DNA of 64,000 nucleotides from DT-110 sp030148525 (GCA_965227445.1 OZ245751.1:1736001-1800000), one strand, 5' to 3'; positions 45,282-55,466 are shown, numbered from the stretch's first letter. Notes: generated from the sequence alone by a model not told the origin. Made by a program: numbers and translations.

Positions 45282-47065
45282 ATCTTATTCCATAGTTGAG
45301 TTCTTGAATATCCTAGGTTATTTCGGCTGTTGACGCTCTCTAACACCCTCAGTCCCTTTGTTGCCAGGGGGTGAGTTGATGGAGCGCCTGGCTTATTATG
45401 AAACATCAAATGATGACGGCTGCTCGGGCTATTATTCTTGGTTTTATTGTAAAACGGATCATGGGAAAAATCCAATTTCTTGTTGTCCGTATAATCAAAA
45501 GAATACTCCTGAACATGCAAGAAGGATTCATGAGTAACAGCAGTGACCCTATCAATAAGCGATGTTTCTTCTGCTGTAGTATTTATTGACACCCCAAGCT
45601 TAAGTCTACCCTCAATAAACGTCCCCCCTTTAGTACCACCTGTTGTTTCTGCACCTGTGCTTTCTTCTCCTTTTCCAAAATCTCGATCACTGTATACCAA
45701 GTCAATACCTTGGGTATGGTATTTTCCATCGGCCTTGAATGTATAACCATTTACGGTTTGCCCTTTAGCCGCAAATTGAGAAACAAACGCTTTACCCTCC
45801 TTCGTTCCAAAAAAAGCATTGAATGCCTCTTGTGATGAACTATTTAAAAGATTGACACCTATACTATCCCCATTGACATCAATATATTTCACCGGATTTC
45901 CCGCAGCGTATCCATAGCCACTCAAGGAAGTATATTTTTCGGCAAACCTATCAACGGAAGTGAAACGCCCTAAAGTTGGGTCTTGTATTCTTGCTCCAAA
46001 GTTGAGGGAATTAAGCCCATGCTCTAAATTTTCCTCCTTCCCGTTATAGGTATATTTATAACCACCAAGACTCCAACTCATCCCGTAGCTAAAATAGTCG
46101 TGTGTTGACAGAAGCTCGGTTGAATCAATGCTATTATTACCGTTCAGATCAGAAAAGCGCACTCTGGTATTACCCAGATGATCGGAAATGACATATTCGT
46201 GTCGCCAGGAGCTACTATCGGGCGTAGCTCGGCCTTCGCTATGGTAAATTGCCTGGATATCATTATTGCGATATTCAATACTTCCAATATAGGTGGTCTG
46301 GTCAACCGGCACAAGGGTGGTATCTATTTTTGCCGTTAGGCGAATACCTGGTTTAGCGTGAAATCCCGGAAGAAAACGAATCGAATCCCGGGCAGTTAGA
46401 AAAGTGGAATCCAGTGCAGTAGGCTGTCCATCAGTCAGCAGAGTTCCGGCCTGATAACTGTTCTCTGTGTAAGCACCGGTAAGGAACATGCTGTCATTAT
46501 AGACTTCCTTCAGGAGTTTATTACCCGCTGCGTCATAGCGCCAAACGATCCGATTAGCGGTACCCGTCTGTAAAATGGTATCCGGTAGATTCAAATGGTT
46601 GTACGATATGATCAGATTTTTATACGGGTCTGTTGTCAAGTTGCCGTTACTATCGTACTCGTACTGGTCAAGGAATGGAGTAGCTCCATTCTCGTCAAAA
46701 CCTTCCTCGTTACCTCGATCCAACACGGAGGATAGTTTATTGGTTCTGCTTTCGTATGAATAGACCAGGGAGTCGATTTGTTGGCCCTGATCGCCGGTTC
46801 GATTGACCTCGATGAAATTTCCCCTTTCGTTGTAGGAATAATTGCTTCGAAACGCAGAACTCGACTGATAAGTAGTTCCTAATTCTGACCTTTGATGTAA
46901 ATCAGCATTAGTTAGTCGATCATTGAAATCGTATTGTTAGGAGTATAGGTACTGTTTATTATTAGCACCGGAAACCCATGCACCGGCAGCAATATTTCCA
47001 TTTTTTTGTTGCGTAAAGCCAGAACCCAAGCCTGTTGGATTTTGGTAATAAAATAGTTCTATTTT
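45263..47065 (-). pseudogene. Headless RHS fragment (cassette 3) with its own C-terminal tip
   Basis: An RHS-core reading frame from about 47065 (LFYYQNPTGLGSGFTQQKNG in part) carries one in-frame TAA at 46937-46939 (between YLYS and QYDFNDRL), then continues through YNHLNLPDTI, YVISDHLGNTRVRFSDLNGN in part, YNGKEENLEHGLNSLNFGAR in part and the core end GNPVKYIDVNGDS. The tip (about 200 residues) is unlike the other tips and contains THESFLHVQEY and SSRHHLMFH, a His-rich region reminiscent of a metallopeptidase but without a canonical HExxH. There is no signal peptide or proper start, so it is a silent cassette. An immunity-like lipoprotein gene overlaps its end. Confidence 0.85.
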
Positions 47066-47127
47066 TTAGGGCTTTGCATTAGGGTTAGTGATATATGTTT
47101 AATCCGGCCCTAGACTTGCCCAATTGG

Positions 47128-47367
47128 TTAGTCCTGAACCTTCTGTTTTGCCTGGGCTACTATTTTATTATAGTCTTCGGCAAAAATTTCATCAATTACC
47201 TTCTCAAATGATGCCTCTAAATCCCATAATATTCTCATTTCTGCTTGGTCTAACCTTAAATTAGTGGCCTCTCCCTCATTAATACGAGAGATCCAGTCAA
47301 AAAGCACGATTGCTTCATCTTTTGACAATTCAATTTTGATGCCATTTTTTGATTGTTTTGATTCCAT
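47128..47367 (-). CDS. Small acidic protein, orphan immunity candidate
   Basis: 79 residues, soluble and helical (IKIELSKDEAIVLFDWISRI in part, AEMRILWDLEASFEKVIDEI in part). Proteins of this look are common beside polymorphic-toxin loci in Bacteroidota, which is general knowledge and not a family match I can prove. It lies immediately upstream of the RHS cassette 3 fragment, where a displaced earlier cassette's immunity gene would be expected. No toxin tip adjoins it. Confidence 0.5.
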   Translation of the reverse strand: MESKQSKNGIKIELSKDEAIVLFDWISRINEGEATNLRLDQAEMRILWDLEASFEKVIDEIFAEDYNKIVAQAKQKVQD

Positions 47368-47436
47368 CGCTATAATTTTCCGTGACTAAGGACAGGGCGC
47401 AGTTGCGATTTGTCCCCATAGGTTGATTTGAAAAAG

Positions 47437-48151
47437 ATGGCCAGGTCACACATCTTTAAGGGTAACGAATCCAAAAAAAAGATGATAGACCCAACCATCC
47501 CCTCAAAGGTAACGGCCTTTTTCCAAACTTTCATCACCGATCAGCTTTGTGAGATGTACGATATGCTATTGCGAGGCGATTTGCGTCAGGCCGAGCACCT
47601 GTTGGTCACTCATTCCATGGAGTTTCACACTATGGTTATGAAAGCTATGTTGCCAGCTGCGGCAAAGTCTTTTAGTCAAGATCATGAGGCCCCGCGAGGT
47701 GTTAAGTGTGTAATGCGTCCGCACCGAATCCGGATCGCAACTGGCCACCAAGTTGAGCTATTAAGCCCGTATCACAAGGTGGCCATTAGTGAGGGTGAAA
47801 TGAGCAGGCGGCCGCTGCTTGACCACTGGCAAATGATAGATGGTTTTAGCCCGTTACTGTATGATCGCATTGGTTATATGTCGATGCTGGCTCCTTCGTA
47901 TGATCTTGCACATGAGGGGGTTACTAAATTTGGAATGGATGTGTGCTTGTCATCTGTACAAAAGATTACATATCGTCTGGCTGAGCGTTGCGATGAATTA
48001 GGACATGAACACTTGATCATCGAGCCTGGCTATGATCTGGAGGATAAAACGGTTGTTGTCAGCATAGATGGAGGACGCAGTCGGGTGCGCGAGTATACGA
48101 ATGAAATCAATGAACACGGCCGGGCCAAATATGATACACCCTGGCGAGAAC
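47437..48151 (+). pseudogene. Transposase (ISKra4-like), 5' part, interrupted by IS3-type copy A
   Basis: The frame runs from MARSHIF to KYDTPWRE, with SIDGGRSRVREYTNE as a probable catalytic-site region. The IS3-type element enters at AGAAC, and the same frame resumes at 49732 (PKLFVIDVLDENGRP in part). Assignment to the ISKra4-type group is by general appearance and is tentative; that it is a broken transposase is much surer. Confidence 0.7.
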
Positions 48152-48209
48152 TGTTTTGGCCCCCTAAAAGGTCGGATTGGATTACAGTTCAAAAACTGTA
48201 ATTTTGACT

Positions 48210-48500
48210 ATGGCTAAGAAACGTAAATTCACCCTGCAAGACAAGCTGGCGATCATTAAGGAAGCCTCCGCAAAAGGCGTCACTGAGACGCTTGCCAAGT
48301 ACGATGTCTATCCGGCCACCTACTACTCCTGGAAAAGGAAGCTTAAGGAGATGGGCGAGGAAGGCTTTCAGCATGGGATGACCTCCAAGAAACTACGTCA
48401 GATTAAGGCACTCGAGAAGGAGAACCAACAGCTTAAAGAATTGGTGGCGGAGAAAGAATTATTGATTCGAGCCTTGAAAGAGGCCCGGGTAAAGCCCTGA
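48210..48500 (+). CDS. IS3-family transposase OrfA
   Basis: 96 residues from ATG 48210 (MAKKRKFTLQDKL). Helix-turn-helix of the IS3 OrfA type (KYDVYPATYYSWKRKLKEMG) and a C-terminal leucine-zipper-like helix (ALEKENQQLKELVAEKELLI). It binds the IS ends. OrfB lies in the -1 frame and is normally made as an OrfAB frameshift fusion. Confidence 0.93.
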   Translation: MAKKRKFTLQDKLAIIKEASAKGVTETLAKYDVYPATYYSWKRKLKEMGEEGFQHGMTSKKLRQIKALEKENQQLKELVAEKELLIRALKEARVKP

Positions 48501-48553
48501 GCCCGTCCGAGAAGCGGTCACGTGTACGCAGCTACCAAAGTCAGGGTCTTCGT

Positions 48554-49606
48554 TTGGCCCTGGCTTTGGAAGCCTTTGGTTTAACACGCCATCAGTATTA
48601 CTACCGGGCTAAAGGCCGTAGTGGTAAGGATGGACGTTCTCGGCCGGGCTGTTCGGCCTCCACTCATACGCTTCATTTTTCTGTTGACGGTGTAGTCAGT
48701 GAGCGTCCCAACCAGGAGGTGGTAGATATTATTCAAACGGTACAGCGAGACGATGATCTGCGGTGTGGCTATAAGCGCATGACTGCCTATTTGCACTTGC
48801 GGGGGTATCAAATCAATCACAAGAAAGTATACCGCCTGATGCTAGTAAACGACCTATTATTGAGTCGATTAGCCAAAGTGGACCGCAGGTATGTAACTCA
48901 CAGATGTGCCCGGCCGGAGCAGCCACTCACACTACTGGAAATGGACATTAAGATGGTCTGGGTGGAAGAACACCAACGCTATGCTTTCATCCTGACGATC
49001 CTGGATACCTTCAACCGCGTGGCGCTGAACTGGGAGCTGGGCTACAGCATGAAATGGGCAGATGTACGCCGCGCCTGGGAATGGGTCATTGAACACCACC
49101 TACAGCCAGCAGATTTGCTCGCCAAAGGATTACATATTGAAATTCGTAATGATAATGGGCCTCAATTTCTGGCCAGTCGCCTTCAGGAGTTCTTTGCCGA
49201 CAACCATCTGGTTCAGGTATTTACTCACCCGTATACGCCACAAGAGAATGGCCACGTGGAGAGTTTTCACGCGATCCTTTCACAGGCCCTGGCTCACGAA
49301 CACTTCTGGACCTTACAGCAACTGGAGGCTCGTCTGGCGATCTTCTACGATAAGTATAATAACGAACGTATTCATTCCGCTACGGCTTACTTACCCCCAC
49401 AGGTCTTCCAGAAGGCATGGGAAGAGGGATTTATCGAGCTCAAGCAAGGAAAACGAAAAAAGACTATCTTTCGCTTGAAAGTACCCCGTTATCAACTATC
49501 GGGTTACTTGAAACTGGAGGGAGCATCTCGCTCTGCTTCGGATCGGCTCGATGCCGATTCGCAGCAGCCGGAGTGTAATAAAATGGTGAGCGGCGCCGTC
49601 ACCTAA
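48554..49606 (+). CDS. IS3-family transposase OrfB (DDE integrase)
   Basis: About 350 residues. An HTH_21 region (ERPNQEVVDIIQTVQRDDDL) is followed by the DDE core: first Asp in LEMDIKMVW, second in IRNDNGPQF, Glu in QENGHVESFHA. There is no good start codon near 48554 (TTG); the frame stays open back to about 48470, so expression by -1 frameshifting from orfA is likely. Confidence 0.95.
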   Translation: MALALEAFGLTRHQYYYRAKGRSGKDGRSRPGCSASTHTLHFSVDGVVSERPNQEVVDIIQTVQRDDDLRCGYKRMTAYLHLRGYQINHKKVYRLMLVNDLLLSRLAKVDRRYVTHRCARPEQPLTLLEMDIKMVWVEEHQRYAFILTILDTFNRVALNWELGYSMKWADVRRAWEWVIEHHLQPADLLAKGLHIEIRNDNGPQFLASRLQEFFADNHLVQVFTHPYTPQENGHVESFHAILSQALAHEHFWTLQQLEARLAIFYDKYNNERIHSATAYLPPQVFQKAWEEGFIELKQGKRKKTIFRLKVPRYQLSGYLKLEGASRSASDRLDADSQQPECNKMVSGAVT

Positions 49607-49731
49607 CACAACCTTCGGTATGACTATCAACCGTCGGTCGCATCTCGCTAATGCAAAGATATTAATAGGACAATCTATTATTCAAACCGAACTGTTCGAA
49701 AGTCCGATTAATAGGGGGGCAAACCAAGAAC

Positions 49732-50006
49732 CTAAGCTCTTTGTGATTGATGTGTTGGATGAGAACGGTCGCCCGGATCAACAAGAGCTCCCCATATACG
49801 GCTGTCAATTCAACGAAGAAGATGTGCTCCATTTATTAGAGCGTTACCTGATAAAGCTAGACATCAAAAGGGCAAAACACGTTCAACTAGTGGCAGATGG
49901 AGCTCCATGGATATGGAACCGGGTTCCCAAATTACTACGTAATGTCGGCGTGCGGGAAAACCAACTAACCCAGACCTTAGACTTCTATCATGCCACGCAG
50001 TACATA
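49732..50006 (+). pseudogene. Transposase (ISKra4-like), 3' part, cut by an IS5-type element
   Basis: It continues the 47437 frame after the IS3-type element: DVLDENGRPDQQELPIYG, LVADGAPWIWNRVP, TLDFYHATQYI. At 50007 an IS5-type element starts. Removing that element plus a TA duplication, the frame stays open for about 45 more codons after 51752 (FISVVSSILDLL), so a third piece may survive; I could not confirm homology. Confidence 0.65.
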
Positions 50007-51750
50007 GGGCTTCCTCAAAAAGTCAACGCCACCGGAGTTCTTTTTCTGTCCCACGCCGGGTGCTGGCGAAAAAGAGCGTAGCAGTCGCTGATTTGATCTA
50101 GTATTTCTTGCCAGACCTTATCACAAGCCCTGCATAAGGCCTGAGCAAAGAATAAAAAAGATAAAGAAACTCCCGATAAATGGACCTTTAACAGGTTCAT
50201 TGCCAGGAATATAAGGTGCACTTCCGCTGGAATCGTCTGCGATAGCTTTGCCTGTATCTTGTCGAGCCCGTAGCGGACTTTAGCCTGTCCGAACTTGCCC
50301 TCAATCTCTGATCGCTTATTATTTCGTTTTCGAGCCTTGTTGCGCTCGCTTTTGCTTTGTTTCTTCTTGCGGCCCACTGCCGGGCCATTATGCTTTATGC
50401 CTTTGTCTTTCAGGTATTTGCGGTTTTCACGGGTCCAGTAGATTTGATCGGCAAGTACCTCGGCCGGATAATACCCATACATCGATTTGTAGGCCTCTAT
50501 TTGGTCTTTGAGGTACTTGGCTTCATTAAAGGCATTAAAGTCGATCTGATCGACTCTGGCGATGCCTTCGCTCATGGAGGCGTTGATCTTGGGGCCAAAC
50601 TCGGTGTTCTTAGTGCCCCCTTTACCGCGCTTGATCGGGCGTATCATCGGTTTGTCGATGCTTACCAGGCGATTGTCTATCTGCCTGCGTTTGTCGCGGT
50701 ACATGATCTCCTGTTGACGGTATAGCTCCTGGATTACCCACAGGTGTTTCCATTGGGTGGCTGTCCAGGGGATGCTCTTTTCAGCGTCCTCCAGTTTGTC
50801 CAGCATGCCTTCGATGGTCTTGAGGTTACGGCGAACATAGCGCAGTTGTTGTCCGGTGGCCTTACGGACACTCTTTTTGTCTTTGCGTCGCTTCTTACTG
50901 AAGCTCACGTAGTTCTGGCGGGCTTTGCGTCGGTAGGTCCTTGGCTTTTTTGGCCAGAGGTCACGGGCCGATTCAAACAATGCATCAATCAATGCTTCGC
51001 TTTTCAGCCGGGCTTCGGCCAGTAATCTGGTGTCGGTCGGATAGGCGATGTTGACCGGGCTAACGGTGGCGTCTACCATCAACGTTCCCCGGTTGGTTGG
51101 CTCCTCTGGCTTCTGGTCCACGGGCTTTTCCTGATCGGCGGCCTGCTCCTTTTCCGGTGACTGTGGTGGATCTTCGGGAGGCTTGCCATCTCCCGGTCGA
51201 CGACGGTGTTTGACCACCTTCAGGTTCCGGGCCTGATTGATGACCAAGTCGTTCAGTTTGGCAGCTCCTTCTTTACCCAGGCGCTTGCGGATCTCTACAA
51301 ACAGGCTCGGCACGAACACCGGTTCGATCTGGAAGCTGCTCAGTCCCACGAAGTACTGCGCATAGATGTTTTCCTGGATGTACGGTATAGTATCTTCATC
51401 CGTCAGGTTCTCCAGGTGTTTGACCAGCAAGGCACCCAGTACAATGCGCAGGTCAACAGTGGGACGTCCCATGTTGCTGCTCAGGGACGAAAAGAAAACT
51501 TTGGCCATCTCGTCCCAGGGAACTAACTCAGCCATCTTCACCCAGCGGTTCTCCGGCGACAGGGACTGATCGAAGGGCGTCTTAAACAAACTCAGGGTAC
51601 GTTCACTAGCGGGTGTGTAGTAGATCATGCGAAGTGCAAGCTTTTTTCACAAGATACCCCGTATTCCACGGTTTTGTAAATAATACATCTTGCATTTTAC
51701 CAACATAACTTGTTAGTATTGTGGATGAAGAGTACTTTTTGAGGAAGCCC
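50007..51750 (-). mobile_element. IS5/IS1182-like insertion sequence (1744 bases)
   Basis: Perfect inverted ends GGGCTTCCTCAAAAAGT (50007-50023) and complement (51734-51750), with TA on both sides, probably a 2-base target duplication. It carries one transposase gene whose stop lies inside the left inverted repeat. Its right edge is followed by 250 bases (to 52001) with no recognisable gene. Confidence 0.9.
50015..51628 (-). CDS. IS5/IS1182-family transposase
   Basis: 537 residues. An N-terminal DUF772-like domain (VDLRIVLGALLVKHLENLTD in part), the DDE first Asp in GTLMVDATVSPVNIAYPTD, a long basic insert (KKPRTYRRKARQNY), second Asp in AEVLADQIYW, and the C-terminal Glu region KRSEIEGKFGQAKVRYGLDK. 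A Pro/Glu/Gln-rich linker (about 145-178) is unusual but common in Bacteroidota copies. It appears intact. Confidence 0.93.
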   Translation of the reverse strand: MIYYTPASERTLSLFKTPFDQSLSPENRWVKMAELVPWDEMAKVFFSSLSSNMGRPTVDLRIVLGALLVKHLENLTDEDTIPYIQENIYAQYFVGLSSFQIEPVFVPSLFVEIRKRLGKEGAAKLNDLVINQARNLKVVKHRRRPGDGKPPEDPPQSPEKEQAADQEKPVDQKPEEPTNRGTLMVDATVSPVNIAYPTDTRLLAEARLKSEALIDALFESARDLWPKKPRTYRRKARQNYVSFSKKRRKDKKSVRKATGQQLRYVRRNLKTIEGMLDKLEDAEKSIPWTATQWKHLWVIQELYRQQEIMYRDKRRQIDNRLVSIDKPMIRPIKRGKGGTKNTEFGPKINASMSEGIARVDQIDFNAFNEAKYLKDQIEAYKSMYGYYPAEVLADQIYWTRENRKYLKDKGIKHNGPAVGRKKKQSKSERNKARKRNNKRSEIEGKFGQAKVRYGLDKIQAKLSQTIPAEVHLIFLAMNLLKVHLSGVSLSFLFFAQALCRACDKVWQEILDQISDCYALFRQHPAWDRKRTPVALTF

Positions 51751-52001
51751 TATTTATTTCTGTGGTTTCGTCAATTTTAGACTTACTATTCCGCCCGAAA
51801 AAGGAAATTACCCTATGCAAGATAGTTTTATCCATAAGAGAACTTAATTTTGTGCTTACCCCCAATTTTAAACCAGTGAAGCCGAATATTTAGTTGGTGT
51901 GAAATGAGTTTTGTGACCAAAGTAGACCTTGGTCGCTGGTAGAGAGATAGTCTTGCTTTTCTCAGAATCCCACTCCTGAAAACCAGGAGCAGGATTTTTC
52001 T

Positions 52002-52250
52002 TTAGGTAAAGAATTTGATGGCGATCAGTACTCCCCCGAGCCCGATGATCATTCCACCCAGGGTGATGACGATGTCCCTTTTTATAATCTGCATTTCTTT
52101 TTTTAGATCGATGATGTCCTGTCTTGTGGCTACGGTATCACGTAAGGCATCTTCTAAAGCTGAGGCTTGCGCTCTGGCTTGCTCCGCTGTGAATCCGCCT
52201 GATTTTAGCGCATCAACATAGGCAAGCTTATCAAAAGTAATCGTCGTCAT
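52002..52250 (-). CDS. DUF1640-type coiled-coil membrane protein
   Basis: 82 residues from the ATG at 52250 (MTTITFDKLAYVDALKSGGF). The layout is that of DUF1640/CCDC90-like proteins: amphipathic N-terminus, alpha-helical coiled coil with ATRQDIIDLKKEMQIIKRDI, and one C-terminal membrane helix (LGGMIIGLGGVLIAIKFF). Function in bacteria is unknown. It sits alone between the IS5-type element and the RHS cassette 2 genes. Confidence 0.75.
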   Translation of the reverse strand: MTTITFDKLAYVDALKSGGFTAEQARAQASALEDALRDTVATRQDIIDLKKEMQIIKRDIVITLGGMIIGLGGVLIAIKFFT

Positions 52251-52378
52251 GACACTGATTATACCATGCACTATGACGGTTTAGCAAGATTGCTTTTGAA
52301 TACTCATAGCGGCTGGACTGTGGATGCATATTCTGGTCCATTTGGCTTCTTGTTCCGATTTTGATTGCCTCTTGAAGA

Positions 52379-52612
52379 TTATACCAATTCTTTGAGTGGA
52401 GGTGGTCCATCAGTTCTTACTTTTTCAATAGCATCTAGCCAATATTCCCAAAACGCAATATCTGCGGGTGTATCTTTTTCAACATACTCGCCACCACTAA
52501 GGATGTCGGTTAGATCATTGGAGCCTGTAAACTCCCAATATGTTGCGAGCATGTAAAGCATGGCTTCATATCCTTCCTTTTCCGATATTTGTTTTTCACT
52601 TTTTATTTTCAT
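52379..52612 (-). CDS. Candidate immunity protein for RHS cassette 2
   Basis: 77 residues, acidic, soluble: EAMLYMLATYWEFTGSNDLT and DPADIAFWEYWLDAIEKV-like pattern (here TPADIAFWEYWLDAIEKV). This arrangement is typical of small cytosolic immunity proteins next to RHS or CDI nuclease tips. It starts 5 bases after the RHS cassette 2 stop. The absence of a signal peptide suits a toxin acting in the cytosol. The pairing is inferred from position. Confidence 0.7.
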   Translation of the reverse strand: MKIKSEKQISEKEGYEAMLYMLATYWEFTGSNDLTDILSGGEYVEKDTPADIAFWEYWLDAIEKVRTDGPPPLKELV

Positions 52613-52617
52613 AGGAG

Positions 52618-53904
52618 CTATTTTAGATTATATTTCTTTATTAAATTAACTGGGCTTTGATTAATTCCTGCCCCCTTTACAACGCCATTTTGCGTATATC
52701 CATAAATCTGAGTTCCATCATCCATAGTACGTGCAAACCAACTTTTTCCATATCTATCTACTCCTTGCAAATATTTACGGTTATTAGTCAAATCTGTAAT
52801 CAACCTTCTACTTGCTGCATTATCAATAAATTTTCCAGATTTCCCAGAGAAAATATGATTTGCTAGCTTACCTTTCGGTATTACATTAACAATTCTTTTT
52901 GTTCTACTACCTACTATTAAAAGTCTGTAAGCCCAGCTTCCTAATTTGGTGACAATCCATTCTCCAGTTACCATCCCAATTGCACTAATAGCTACTTCAT
53001 CCTGTGTAGCCAAATGAGCTTTAACCAAATCATTGTGCACCTCATTAAAATCCTTACCTTCCCTTTTGGCAATTATTTTAGCTGCTTCAATCTGTCCTAA
53101 TGGATGAATACCTCCAGGGCAGCAATTTTCATCATCCTGAGAATCACGGTTTTCAATTCTATTACCATCATTATCATAAGTTCCTGTGCCCTGAATCCAA
53201 GCCGTTCTAATTAAATCTTGGGTGTTTGTTGCTGCCAATCCCATGACATCAATTTTTGTTGATGGATTATTAGCAGCATATACATATGGTGATTGGTTAA
53301 TGTATTCTTCATTGAGAGGATCAATACTTGAAAATCTTCCAATAGTTGGATCATACAAACGGAAGCCATAGAAATGAAGACTTAATCCAAGTTCCCAGTC
53401 CAATTCTTTACCGTTGTACGTGTATCGATAACCGGCAGGCTGAAAGGGTACTCCGAAAGGATAGTAAGCAATCTCATCAAGAATCTCCGTACTGTCAATC
53501 TGACTATTCCCATCCAGATCACTGAACCGTAAACGGGTATTACCTAAGTGATCGGTGATGACATATTCGTGTCTCCAGTTGCTTGCACTTGGAACGGCGC
53601 GTCCCTCCGGATGATAGATAGCCTGAATGCCGCCATTGCGGTACTCAACCCCTCCAATGTAGTCGGTTTGATCTATCGGCACAAGGGTGGAGTCGATTTT
53701 TGCCGTAAGGCGCAGGCCTGCCTGGGCATGGAAGCCGGGCTTAAAGACGATGGAATCCTGTGCAACCAGTAAGGTAGAGTCTAAAGCAGTTGGTTGGCCG
53801 TCGGTGGTGATGAACCGAGCCTGGTATTGGTTTTCCGTGAAAGGGCCGGTCAGGACAATACTGTCGTTGAGGACCTCCTTACGTAGCTTATTGCCTGCTG
53901 CATC
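52618..53904 (-). pseudogene. Headless RHS fragment (cassette 2) with a nuclease-like tip
   Basis: About 428 codons starting exactly at the core motif DAAGNKLRKEVLNDS, then YVITDHLGNTRLRFSDLDGN in part, YTYNGKELDWELGLSLHFYG in part, and the core end NNPSTKIDVMGL. The tip ends LANHIFSGKSGKFIDNAASR, GVDRYGKSWFARTMDDGTQI, the H..F..K.G / D.YG..W pattern seen in many small RNase-type RHS/CDI tips. The nuclease reading is a recollection of pattern, not proven. The upstream side is fused to the hairpin linker (a short TTG frame reads through it), so no secretion N-terminus exists. It is silent unless recombined into the intact gene. Confidence 0.85.
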
Positions 53905-53912
53905 GGTGGTAT

Positions 53913-53938
53913 GTCCTTTTGCCTTGATGCAAAAGGAC
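53913..53938. repeat. RHS-linker hairpin, copy 2
   Basis: The same perfect 10-base stem as 43509-43534, with the same flanks. It lies immediately upstream of the DAAGNK codons of cassette 2. Confidence 0.8.
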
Positions 53939-53950
53939 AAAAAGATCAAG

Positions 53951-54240
53951 ACCAAATAAGGCTAGCCTAAAAAGGGGAGTCGCTTCCCGCTCGCTTACCA
54001 AGCCACTCGCCCGCTTTCTCAAAAAAGCAGTGCTGTGCTCCTGTGCAGTATGATTGACCTGAATACATCCGATGCGCAAGGCTCGTTCGTGGTAAGCTCT
54101 GCCTTAAGCTAAGCATCGTGCAGATATGCTTACCTAAAGTTTTCACTGTCCGGTTGGCCACTCGCGCCTCCCTTTTCTTAACGGCTACCCTTAAATGGTC
54201 GGGGAAGGGACTAGGCTATTCGTTTCTGGTAGGCATGATT
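53951..54240. other. Spacer between RHS linker and IS3-type copy B
   Basis: About 290 bases with no credible gene; short frames here are not convincing. It contains the piece CGTTTCTGGTAG (54221-54232) that also lies next to the solo IS end in cassette 4 (43570-43581), so the linker unit is longer here by roughly 250 bases of unmatched sequence. Confidence 0.6.
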
Positions 54241-54360
54241 TGGTTTGCCCCCCTATTAATCGGACTTTCGAACAGTTCGGTTTGAATAATAGATTGTCCT
54301 ATTAATATCTTTGCATTAGCGAGATGCGACCGACGGTTGATAGTCATACCGAAGGTTGTG

Positions 54361-55413
54361 TTAGGTGACGGCGCCGCTCACCATTTTATTACACTCCGGC
54401 TGCTGCGAATCGGCATCGAGCCGATCCGAAGCAGAGCGAGATGCTCCCTCCAGTTTCAAGTAACCCGATAGTTGATAACGGGGTACTTTCAAGCGAAAGA
54501 TAGTCTTTTTTCGTTTTCCTTGCTTGAGCTCGATAAATCCCTCTTCCCATGCCTTCTGGAAGACCTGTGGGGGTAAGTAAGCCGTAGCGGAATGAATACG
54601 TTCGTTATTATACTTATCGTAGAAGATCGCCAGACGAGCCTCCAGTTGCTGTAAGGTCCAGAAGTGTTCGTGAGCCAGGGCCTGTGAAAGGATCGCGTGA
54701 AAACTCTCCACGTGGCCATTCTCTTGTGGCGTATACGGGTGAGTAAATACCTGAACCAGATGGTTGTCGGCAAAGAACTCCTGAAGGCGACTGGCCAGAA
54801 ATTGAGGCCCATTATCATTACGAATTTCAATATGTAATCCTTTGGCGAGCAAATCTGCTGGCTGTAGGTGGTGTTCAATGACCCATTCCCAGGCGCGGCG
54901 TACATCTGCCCATTTCATGCTGTAGCCCAGCTCCCAGTTCAGCGCCACGCGGTTGAAGGTATCCAGGATCGTCAGGATGAAAGCATAGCGTTGGTGTTCT
55001 TCCACCCAGACCATCTTAATGTCCATTTCCAGTAGTGTGAGTGGCTGCTCCGGCCGGGCACATCTGTGAGTTACATACCTGCGGTCCACTTTGGCTAATC
55101 GACTCAATAATAGGTCGTTTACTAGCATCAGGCGGTATACTTTCTTGTGATTGATTTGATACCCCCGCAAGTGCAAATAGGCAGTCATGCGCTTATAGCC
55201 ACACCGCAGATCATCGTCTCGCTGTACCGTTTGAATAATATCTACCACCTCCTGGTTGGGACGCTCACTGACTACACCGTCAACAGAAAAATGAAGCGTA
55301 TGAGTGGAGGCCGAACAGCCCGGCCGAGAACGTCCATCCTTACCACTACGGCCTTTAGCCCGGTAGTAATACTGATGGCGTGTTAAACCAAAGGCTTCCA
55401 AAGCCAGGGCCAA
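54361..55413 (-). CDS. IS3-family transposase OrfB (DDE integrase), copy B
   Basis: Protein identical to the OrfB at 48554-49606 across all 350 residues, so the two insertions are recent. Same DDE motifs (LEMDIKMVW, RNDNGPQF, HVESFH), and the same lack of a good start, implying frameshift expression. Confidence 0.95.
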   Translation of the reverse strand: MALALEAFGLTRHQYYYRAKGRSGKDGRSRPGCSASTHTLHFSVDGVVSERPNQEVVDIIQTVQRDDDLRCGYKRMTAYLHLRGYQINHKKVYRLMLVNDLLLSRLAKVDRRYVTHRCARPEQPLTLLEMDIKMVWVEEHQRYAFILTILDTFNRVALNWELGYSMKWADVRRAWEWVIEHHLQPADLLAKGLHIEIRNDNGPQFLASRLQEFFADNHLVQVFTHPYTPQENGHVESFHAILSQALAHEHFWTLQQLEARLAIFYDKYNNERIHSATAYLPPQVFQKAWEEGFIELKQGKRKKTIFRLKVPRYQLSGYLKLEGASRSASDRLDADSQQPECNKMVSGAVT

Positions 55414-55466
55414 ACGAAGACCCTGACTTTGGTAGCTGCGTACACGTGACCGCTTCTCGGACGGGC

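Larger units (their letters stand above)
48152..49726 (+). mobile_element. IS3-family insertion sequence, copy A (1575 bases)
   Basis: Ends TGTTTTGGCCCCCTAAAAGG and its imperfect complement ending CCA, the TG...CA ends of the IS3 family. It is flanked by the 5-base duplication AGAAC (48147-48151 and 49727-49731). It holds orfA and orfB. Copy B at 54241-55815 is the same length, in the other orientation, and encodes identical proteins. Confidence 0.95.
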
